The translations under genes and the position numbers were made by a program. The notes beneath the pieces were generated by a model. That model made no database searches. It was not told the DNA's origin and saw only the letters and a program-made list of their open reading frames with translations. From Paracoccaceae bacterium (lineage in GTDB: Bacteria; Pseudomonadota; Alphaproteobacteria; Rhodobacterales; Rhodobacteraceae), in contig DLZA01000369.1 in assembly GCA_003447515.1 (NCBI GenBank), forward strand, positions 1 to 5,119: a stretch of DNA of 5,119 nucleotides, in the 5' to 3' direction. Positions 1-5,119 of this stretch are shown here, in pieces (the first letter of the stretch is position 1; each line of letters begins with the position of its first letter).

Positions 1-82
1 GACGCAGGCAGGCTTGGATGCCGTTGGCCCTAGGGCTTTTGGCTTCGATCTCGATTATGAATGCATTTTTGATAAGGTATGA
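1..82 (+). CDS. C-terminal end of a DUF917 / S-methyl-thiohydantoin desulfurase-like protein (partial, 5' end outside window)
   Basis: The frame beginning at base 2 is open from the left edge to a TGA at 80-82 and encodes 26 residues. They include GPRAFGFDLDY close to the C-terminus, which resembles the closing segment of DUF917 (S-Me-THD) proteins as I remember it: a G-P-x-x-F-G-[FY]-D-x-[DE]-Y pattern near the end. From family knowledge, DUF917 genes commonly sit beside a short HyuA gene, and in some fungi the two are fused. That is the arrangement here, with the next start only 5 bases after this stop. Characterised relatives are linked to thiohydantoin desulfurisation, but most are uncharacterised. 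The call rests on a short tail plus context, so it is moderate; that this is the end of a real translationally close upstream gene is more secure. Confidence 0.6.
   Translation, partial: TQAGLDAVGPRAFGFDLDYECIFDKV
74..77 (+). promoter_or_regulatory. Weak ribosome binding site of the short hyuA-like gene
   Basis: AAGG lies 10 bases before the ATG at 88, inside the last codons of the upstream gene. It is short and at the far end of useful spacing, so translation may rely partly on coupling to the upstream gene, whose stop is 5 bases before this ATG. An in-frame TAA at 85-87 directly precedes the ATG, so no start further upstream is possible. Confidence 0.4.
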
Positions 83-87
83 AATAA

Positions 88-1620
88 ATGCGTATTGGTA
101 TTGATGTAGGCGGAACGAATACGGACGCAGTCTTGATCGAGGGCGAAGTTATTATTGCGTCCTGTAAAACGGCAACGACTGATGAGATTAACGACGGAAT
201 CGAAACCGTATTAAAAAACCTCGTAACATCCTATCCAGCTAGCTGTAAAAAAGTCGAAGCTGTGATGATTGGAACCACACATTTTGTGAATGCAGTTGTT
301 CAAAGGCGGCACCTAAACAAAGTCACTTCAATAAGAATTGGCCTTCCGGCTAGTGCAAGTCTCTATCCGATGATTGATTGGCCTGAAGACCTAAGAACCC
401 TAGTAAATGGCGATATTTATATGGTTGAGGGTGGCCATGAATATGATGGTCGCCCACTGTTGCCTTTGGATGAGAAAGAACTGCTCAAGATCGCCCAGAA
501 TATCAAAAAATCAGAGATAAGCGCTGTCGCCATCAGCAGCATATTTTCACCCCTGACGGATGCTTGTGAAATAAGAGCTGAGGAGATTTTGTTAAACGAA
601 GATCCGAGCCTCAGAATTAGTGTTTCAAATAAATTTGGGCGGATTGGGCTTCTTGAGAGGGAAAGTGTCACGATTCTCAATGCAAGCTTGCAGGACCTTT
701 CTGAAAGTACGGTGGATGCTTTTGAAAAAGCCATAAAAAGAAGTGGACTAAATGCGCCGTTATTTATCACTCAAAATGACGGTACTGTCACAAAATCTGA
801 CATTGCGCGTGATACGCCGGTATTTGGCTTCGCTTCGGGGCCGACAAATAGTATGCGTGGCGCAGCTTTCCTGTCCGGAATTGAAAATGCAATGGTCGTT
901 GATATCGGCGGCACCACCAGTGATGTCGGTTGCATCCGTAACGGCTATCCAAGAGAGGCCAATAACGTCGTTGAAATTGGTGGTGTACGCACCCTTTTTC
1001 GGATGCCCGATGTTGTGTCCATCGGGATTGGTGGGGGAACGATTGTAAAAAGCGACCCACTCAAAATAGGCCCTGAGAGTGTTGGGCATCGGTTGCAGCA
1101 AACTGCGCGCATTTTTGGCGGCAACCAATTGACGCTCACAGATATTGCAGTTGCCTCAAACGACCTTGAATTAGGTGACCCTGCCTTAGTCAGCGAAATT
1201 TCAAAGCAAAAAGTTTCACAAATAAAAGAAGCGGTCAATGCAACACTAGAGCAAACTGTGGATAGTATGAAAACTGATAATGCAGAAATTCCACTGCTAG
1301 TGGTTGGGGGAGGCGCAATGCTCTGTCCTAAAGAAATGGATGGCATAAGCGACGTTATCAATGTCATACATGCTGATGTTGCCAATGCGGTTGGCGCAGC
1401 AATGGCGCAAATTAGCGGTGAGGTGGACCGCGTTTTCAATGATATGACGCGTGACGATTTATTGCTTGAAGCAACACAAATTGCCACCCAGCGCGCCATG
1501 GCTGCAGGGGCTGATAAGGACACGGTCAGGGTCGTTGATATGGAAGATTTGCCATTGGCATATATACCGGGCAATGCGGTCAGAGCACGCGTTCGCGTTG
1601 TGGGTGATATAGCCAGATAG
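88..1620 (+). CDS. Short HyuA-type hydantoinase/oxoprolinase family protein (ASKHA-fold ATPase subunit)
   Basis: This predicted cytoplasmic ATPase belongs to the hydantoinase A / 5-oxoprolinase family, whose members activate a cyclic amide by ATP-dependent phosphorylation before ring opening. The N-terminal Hydant_A_N domain covers about residues 2-175: first phosphate loop DVGGTNTDAV at 6-15 and GTTHFVNAVVQRR at 62-74. The Hydantoinase_A domain covers about 190-450: SGPTNSMRGAA 250-260, second phosphate loop VDIGGTTSDVG 271-281, glycine-rich SIGIGGGTIV 311-320, nucleotide-site strand LLVVGGGA 403-410, and a helix with NAVGAAMA 433-440. At 510 aa it is shorter than classical HyuA (roughly 650-700 aa) because the C-terminal portion is absent. 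It ends in its own TAG, and no domain is broken, so this looks like a natural short subfamily rather than a truncation. That subfamily is typically paired with DUF917 instead of HyuB. The start is fixed by the in-frame TAA just before the ATG. No signal peptide or membrane segment is seen. Family is certain; substrate is unknown. Confidence 0.93.
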   Translation: MRIGIDVGGTNTDAVLIEGEVIIASCKTATTDEINDGIETVLKNLVTSYPASCKKVEAVMIGTTHFVNAVVQRRHLNKVTSIRIGLPASASLYPMIDWPEDLRTLVNGDIYMVEGGHEYDGRPLLPLDEKELLKIAQNIKKSEISAVAISSIFSPLTDACEIRAEEILLNEDPSLRISVSNKFGRIGLLERESVTILNASLQDLSESTVDAFEKAIKRSGLNAPLFITQNDGTVTKSDIARDTPVFGFASGPTNSMRGAAFLSGIENAMVVDIGGTTSDVGCIRNGYPREANNVVEIGGVRTLFRMPDVVSIGIGGGTIVKSDPLKIGPESVGHRLQQTARIFGGNQLTLTDIAVASNDLELGDPALVSEISKQKVSQIKEAVNATLEQTVDSMKTDNAEIPLLVVGGGAMLCPKEMDGISDVINVIHADVANAVGAAMAQISGEVDRVFNDMTRDDLLLEATQIATQRAMAAGADKDTVRVVDMEDLPLAYIPGNAVRARVRVVGDIAR

Positions 1621-1638
1621 TATCAAGTTCGCCGGATT

Positions 1639-1646
1639 AAGGAGGG
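1639..1646 (+). promoter_or_regulatory. Strong ribosome binding site of the aroM-like gene, which bears on its start codon
   Basis: AAGGAGGG is the strongest Shine-Dalgarno match at any gene start in the window. Counting from GGAGG at 1641-1645, the ATG at 1648 is only 2 bases away, shorter than normally effective. The in-frame TTG at 1651 is 5 bases away, which is usual spacing. Initiation at TTG 1651 (223 residues) is therefore a serious alternative to ATG 1648. The strong site suggests the gene is translated independently of the hyuA-like gene, 27 bases upstream. Confidence 0.7.
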
Positions 1647-1647
1647 A

Positions 1648-2322
1648 ATGTTGGAACCTAGAATAGGAGCCCTTGTCGTTGGCCAAAGTCCGCGTTTGGA
1701 GGTTGATGAAGAATTCCATCGCCTTGCAAAAGGGTCAGCGCAACTGGTTCTAAAAGGGGCGCTTGATGGATTTAGCCGGGACGAGTTAGAGCTGTTTCAG
1801 CCAGTGGATAATAAAGATGCTTTATTCACGCGGCTACCCAGCGGAGAGGGGATTAGCTTAAGTAAAAAGCAGGTTATTTCCAACGGCGCAGACAAACTGA
1901 ACGAATTAAAGATGTCAGGTGTAGATGTTGTGATCATGCTCTGCACGGGAACATTTCCTGAATGGCAAGATTTCAAAGGCGTACTGTTTCCCTCAAACAC
2001 GCTGTCTTCCATGGTTAAAGGGTGCCTACCGACTGGAAAGATATGTGTTTTCTCTCCCTTGCAAAGGCAATGCGCCGCATGTCAGCTCCGATGGGAAGAA
2101 AACGGATATTATGTGGTTTCTCTTTCTCTGCTGCCTAACGCGACAAAAGAAGAGGCAGTATTAGCAGGGCAGGCTGCAGGCAGGCATGATCTGGACCTTA
2201 TAATCCTTGATTGCATAAGTTACACAAACGAAACCAAGAAAGTCATTAGAGAGACCGCGGGCGTTCCCGTTATTCTGGGCCTCTCAAGCGCAATTCGTAC
2301 TGCCCTTGAGATGGTTGAATGA
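1648..2322 (+). CDS. AroM family protein (possible Asp/Glu/hydantoin racemase-like enzyme)
   Basis: A 224-residue protein that I recognise as AroM family from several landmarks: IGALVVGQSPR near the N-terminus (6-16), GALDGFSRDE (37-46), TRLPSGEGISL (61-71), VVIMLCTGTF (94-103), PLQRQC with a later conserved W (137-149), and LIILDCISYT (184-193). Its length matches E. coli AroM (about 225 aa), whose biochemical function is not established. Cys99 in LCTG and Cys189 in LDCISY lie at the ends of two core strands, one per half. They recall the two catalytic cysteines of the Asp/Glu/hydantoin racemase fold, so a racemase or related lyase is an inference. An additional CAAC (142-145) is present; six cysteines occur in all. 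It is soluble, with no signal peptide. It follows the hyuA-like gene by 27 bases, probably in one operon, suggesting work on the same substrate rather than in aromatic amino acid synthesis. The ATG at 1648 is kept here, but TTG at 1651 is better spaced from the ribosome binding site. Confidence 0.88.
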   Translation: MLEPRIGALVVGQSPRLEVDEEFHRLAKGSAQLVLKGALDGFSRDELELFQPVDNKDALFTRLPSGEGISLSKKQVISNGADKLNELKMSGVDVVIMLCTGTFPEWQDFKGVLFPSNTLSSMVKGCLPTGKICVFSPLQRQCAACQLRWEENGYYVVSLSLLPNATKEEAVLAGQAAGRHDLDLIILDCISYTNETKKVIRETAGVPVILGLSSAIRTALEMVE

Positions 2323-2350
2323 TTGTTCTGGCACTCGGTAAAATTTTAAT
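2323..2350. other. 28-base gap between convergent stop codons
   Basis: This gap separates the TGA of the aroM-like gene from the TAG of the hyuA-hyuB fusion on the other strand. It contains a perfect 10-base AT-only palindrome, TAAAATTTTA, at 2339-2348. There is no GC-rich hairpin followed by a T run on either strand. I therefore see no conventional intrinsic terminator, and transcripts from the two sides may overlap at their 3' ends. Confidence 0.6.
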
Positions 2351-5119
2351 CTAGGTCGTTCCGTCTCGCATCGCCTTCCTCAAAACGTCGCTAGCCTCTA
2401 TATCGATCACCCTGTCCTTTTTGACAACACAGCCATATATTTCCGTGGCACATTTTTGGCTTATGTATCCCTCATCAATATCCCTTTGCACAGTTTCGAA
2501 TGGTCGGGCTAAAGGGTCTCCATAGCCTGAACCTCCTGCTATATATAGCTCTGCAACTTCATTCATCTCGGTAAGTTCGGCCAATCCTCCGGTGCCTACA
2601 TCGTATTCAATATCTTTTGCCCGATGTATTATGCCGCGTGAATACCCTCCGGATTGCCCACCGAAAAGACCCTCAACTTCTGAATGTATTCCCATAGGGA
2701 AGATTCCGATTTGGCAGGAATTTCCATCCTCTTTTAGTTTTCTGGTGGAGATCACCTGACCTAATCCCCCGCGGAAATTACCTGCTCCGCCACTGTCAAC
2801 AATCAACTCTTTTCGCAAAACCACTGCGGGGACTCTGGCCTCAAACATTTCAACAGACGTGTTTGCCGCACTGGTTGGATAAAGAAGAGCGGATTTGCCG
2901 TCACTGCCAGCAGACGCACCTTGCCCGCCGCCTTGGAATAGATGGTCGCTGTATAACCTCCCATTCTCCTCAACGCCGTAGAATTGGGCACTGGAAGGCA
3001 GGCCCGTAAAGGCCTGCACCCGGTGCGGGGTGGCATCTGCCAAAGCTAAATATATGTTCGGTCCGATATACCAACCCGTTCGCGTTCTAATATTGACAGA
3101 AGCTGGCCTATCGCAATTCAGCATACTGCCAGCCGGGGCATCCACTGTTATCGGTTTATAACATCCGGCATTTCCCGGGATTTCCGGAGAGAAGATACAT
3201 TTTAATGGATAAGTCGCGTGCGCTTTTGTGTATGTCAGAGTGCAGTTGCTACCCCCCCGACTTAATTGTGGGGGTGAACCGTCAAACCTTACCGAAATAC
3301 TGTCGCCTTCAATTTTCACTTGGACGGGGAAACTCAACGCATCCGTCAGTCCGTCACCCTGTATTACATTTTCGTAGATGCCGTCCGGTGTTTCCCTGAT
3401 TGATTTGCGCATCGCTGCTTCAGATTTATCCTGTACGACTGTTGTCAGTGCTTTTAAATCTTCCAGTCCGTATTCTTCAATGAATGATTTTATTCTCTCG
3501 CGGCCCGTCATTGCTGCTGCAACAAGCGCGTTCAAATCGCCAAGAACTTGATCTGGCAGACGCACATTTGCTTCCAGTAATTCCAGCAAATCCCGGTTTG
3601 GCACACCTGCTCTATACAATTTCATTGGCGGAATCTGGAAACCTTCGTCAAAAATTTCTCTCGCATTAAGGCTGTCTTTTGTGCCGCCGATATCGCTTAC
3701 ATGACCAACCACTCCGACAAAGGCTACAACCTTCTTTTCGACAATGACAGGCACTGCTATGGCGATATCGAAAAGATGTCCGGCACAAAGCCATGGATCG
3801 TTGGTGATTAAAACATCACCTTCTTTGATAGAATCGAGGGGAAAACGCTTCAGCATGGCGTTAACGGCAATTGGAAGCGTGAGATTAAAGACTGGCATTG
3901 CGCGCGGAGAGTGGACTATTTGACGGCCAGCCGGATCCAGAATCTCACAGGCGAAATCCTGAGCTTCACCAATAATTAGGGAAAACGCCGTCCTGATAAC
4001 CGCATACCAGCATTCTTCTGCTATATTTATCAGCCGGCTCCACATAATCTCCAATCCAACCGGATCAGCGGTAATCGCCTTTATTTGCTCTTCATATGTT
4101 AAATTTTGAAACGTCGTTTTCTGCACCGAAGTTAGGCCATCACGTTTCAGAAGCAAATTCAAATTTTGATCAACAGTTAATTCAAAATTTGCCGGAACTA
4201 TTGTGGTTGCCTCATTTTCTTCCACAATTAAGGGCCCCGATATTTCGGTTCCAACATTCAGGCTGTAACGATCATAAACAGGCACTTCCATGAATTCTTG
4301 GTGCGCGGCAACCCACGCTTCCCGCATACCCTTCATCGCAGGTGAAGCATTCTCTTTCGGGTTCAGTTTTCCGGAACTGTTTGGGGTTTGGCCATAACAG
4401 GTTAGGTGCCAATTCAATATCTCAATTTCTGCTCCTTCTTTCACGTGGGTGTACCTACGCTCATATTCTTCGAAAAAAGCCACTTTTATTTTTTCAATTG
4501 ATGCGGTTGTAAGCCTCCCCGAGGGTAAATCAATTGTCAGCTCATGCATTTGGCCAACGAGCCGCAGATCAGCCTGCCTTAGGATATTAACGGAGCCAGT
4601 GTGCCCGGCTTCTGAAAGTTTTATCGAACTTTCTTCTTCCAGCTGTTTCAAAAAAACTTCGATTGCCGCAGCGTCAAAATTGTTAAACTCTATAGGTTTT
4701 GATTTTGTCACCGAAAAGCTAATCGGCGAGCCCAGAAAACCAAGGGCTGACGCGGTACCCGAAGCGGCGGGAATGATGATTTCTTTTATGCCTAATTTCT
4801 CGGCTACCGCGGCAGCATGAAGCGGGCCTGCGCCGCCCATCGCAACCATCGCATAGCCCCTTGGGTCTCTGCCAGTTTCCACAATATGGACGCGGGCAGC
4901 AGCAGCCATATTCTCACAAACAAGGTCATAAATCCCAGAAGCTGTGGCGAGTGTGGATAGCCCCAGTGATTTAGAAAGGTCTGCAATCGCATCCAAAGCC
5001 GCAGCCTTATCTAATGACATAGTGCCGCCAAGGAAATATCCCGAGTCGAGATACCCCAGAACAAGGTTGGCATCAGTAACTGTCGGTAACTTGCCGCCTT
5101 TGCCGTAACAGGCTGGTCC
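2351..5119 (-). CDS. HyuA-HyuB fusion protein, 5-oxoprolinase / ATP-dependent hydantoinase type (partial, N-terminus outside window)
   Basis: The frame is open from the right edge to a TAG at 2351-2353 and gives 922 residues. The Met codon at 5018-5020 is internal: the 33 codons before it continue a typical HyuA sequence (GPACYGKGG, then GYFLGGT). Numbering from that Met, the HyuA part holds MGGAGPLHAAAVAEKLGI (61-78), the SALGFL segment (91-96), RLVGQMHEL (153-161) and SGPLIVEE (261-268), ending near 293. After a linker of about 25 residues, HyuB runs from about 319 to 889, which is full length for that subunit: TNDPWLCAGHLFD (406-418), GHVSDIGG (439-446), QGGGQGASAG (696-705), GGAGNFRGGLGQ (744-755), GGSGYGDPLARP (829-840). 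His415, Asp418 and His440 match the expected metal ligands by analogy with acetone carboxylase. Eukaryotic and some bacterial 5-oxoprolinases have this fused layout at about 1,200-1,300 aa, so roughly 350 residues are probably missing. Family assignment is certain; 5-oxoproline versus hydantoin or another lactam cannot be decided. Confidence 0.95.
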   Translation of the reverse strand, partial: GPACYGKGGKLPTVTDANLVLGYLDSGYFLGGTMSLDKAAALDAIADLSKSLGLSTLATASGIYDLVCENMAAAARVHIVETGRDPRGYAMVAMGGAGPLHAAAVAEKLGIKEIIIPAASGTASALGFLGSPISFSVTKSKPIEFNNFDAAAIEVFLKQLEEESSIKLSEAGHTGSVNILRQADLRLVGQMHELTIDLPSGRLTTASIEKIKVAFFEEYERRYTHVKEGAEIEILNWHLTCYGQTPNSSGKLNPKENASPAMKGMREAWVAAHQEFMEVPVYDRYSLNVGTEISGPLIVEENEATTIVPANFELTVDQNLNLLLKRDGLTSVQKTTFQNLTYEEQIKAITADPVGLEIMWSRLINIAEECWYAVIRTAFSLIIGEAQDFACEILDPAGRQIVHSPRAMPVFNLTLPIAVNAMLKRFPLDSIKEGDVLITNDPWLCAGHLFDIAIAVPVIVEKKVVAFVGVVGHVSDIGGTKDSLNAREIFDEGFQIPPMKLYRAGVPNRDLLELLEANVRLPDQVLGDLNALVAAAMTGRERIKSFIEEYGLEDLKALTTVVQDKSEAAMRKSIRETPDGIYENVIQGDGLTDALSFPVQVKIEGDSISVRFDGSPPQLSRGGSNCTLTYTKAHATYPLKCIFSPEIPGNAGCYKPITVDAPAGSMLNCDRPASVNIRTRTGWYIGPNIYLALADATPHRVQAFTGLPSSAQFYGVEENGRLYSDHLFQGGGQGASAGSDGKSALLYPTSAANTSVEMFEARVPAVVLRKELIVDSGGAGNFRGGLGQVISTRKLKEDGNSCQIGIFPMGIHSEVEGLFGGQSGGYSRGIIHRAKDIEYDVGTGGLAELTEMNEVAELYIAGGSGYGDPLARPFETVQRDIDEGYISQKCATEIYGCVVKKDRVIDIEASDVLRKAMRDGTT
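3251..3275 (-). other. G7 homopolymer and complementary C5 run inside the hyuB domain
   Basis: The coding strand carries seven consecutive G (plus-strand C at 3252-3258), spanning Arg588-Gly589-Gly590. A run of five C (plus-strand G at 3270-3274) lies 11 bases away, encoding part of the Ser-Pro-Pro just before. ACCCCC and GGGGGT could pair as a 6-bp hairpin with a 13-base loop. The encoded SPPQLSRGGSN segment fits the conserved HyuB region, so the frame is intact here. Such a run is prone to replication slippage or sequencing error. Confidence 0.6.
4160..4191. repeat. Perfect 10-bp inverted repeat near the HyuA/HyuB junction
   Basis: CAAATTTTGA (4160-4169) is followed after 12 bases by its exact reverse complement TCAAAATTTG (4182-4191). 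It lies in codons for residues 277-287 of the fusion protein, at the end of the HyuA part. The nine bases AAATTTTGA also recur at 4101-4109. The arms are AT-rich and coding, so this may be chance; it is listed because the pairing is exact. Confidence 0.5.

Noticed and set aside
945..1574. 209-codon open frame on the minus strand inside the short hyuA-like gene
   Set aside because: Its residues are a low-complexity Ser/Ala/Thr/Ile mix with no family motif, and it lies fully opposite a gene with clear conserved motifs. It is a shadow frame.
1648..2322. Role of the AroM-like gene in aromatic amino acid biosynthesis
   Set aside because: The name comes from linkage to aroL in E. coli and not from a shown function; nothing in this window belongs to the shikimate pathway.
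2339..2348. TAAAATTTTA palindrome as an intrinsic terminator
   Set aside because: It has no G or C pairs and leaves no room for a loop without destroying the stem, and no separate T run follows a stable hairpin.
4449..4820. 123-codon plus-strand open frame opposite the HyuA part of the fusion
   Set aside because: It is antisense to conserved HyuA coding sequence, shows no recognisable domain and has no convincing ribosome binding site.
5018..5020. ATG on the minus strand as the start of the hyuA-hyuB gene
   Set aside because: The frame continues upstream to the window edge and encodes conserved HyuA residues (GPACYG, GYFLGG), so this Met is internal.
2351..5119. Acetone carboxylase as the identity of the fusion protein
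   Set aside because: It shares the HyuA/HyuB folds and metal ligands, but acetone carboxylase uses separate subunits plus a small third subunit, and none is seen here. The fused layout fits 5-oxoprolinase or hydantoinase better.

Overview
The window holds an amidohydrolase-type catabolic locus built from members of the hydantoinase / 5-oxoprolinase (Hyu) superfamily. Protein-coding sequence fills almost all of it. I saw no RNA gene, mobile element, CRISPR array or regulator gene. Base composition looks mid-range by eye (somewhat under 50% G+C). Protein style and Shine-Dalgarno use suggest a Gram-negative bacterium, perhaps a marine alphaproteobacterium, but no taxonomic marker is present and this is a weak inference.

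Plus strand (1-2322): three genes run in the same direction and probably form an operon. The first is only a C-terminal stub (ends at 82) that resembles the end of DUF917 / S-methyl-thiohydantoin desulfurase proteins. Five bases later comes a short, complete HyuA-type ATPase (88-1620, 510 aa). After 27 bases there is an AroM-family protein (1648-2322), which carries two cysteine motifs spaced like the catalytic pair of Asp/Glu/hydantoin racemases.

Minus strand (5119-2351): one very long reading frame, still open at the right edge, encodes a HyuA-HyuB fusion of the 5-oxoprolinase / ATP-dependent hydantoinase type. The window holds 922 residues: the C-terminal half of HyuA, a short linker and a complete HyuB domain with its predicted metal-binding histidines and aspartate. 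Its true start lies outside the window. It converges on the AroM gene with only 28 bases between the stop codons.

How the genes may work together (inference): both Hyu enzymes are expected to use ATP to open a cyclic amide (hydantoin-like or 5-oxoproline-like). DUF917 proteins are associated with thiohydantoin chemistry, and the AroM-like protein could racemise or otherwise process the ring or its product. The locus may therefore break down a hydantoin, thiohydantoin or lactam. The substrate cannot be read from the sequence.
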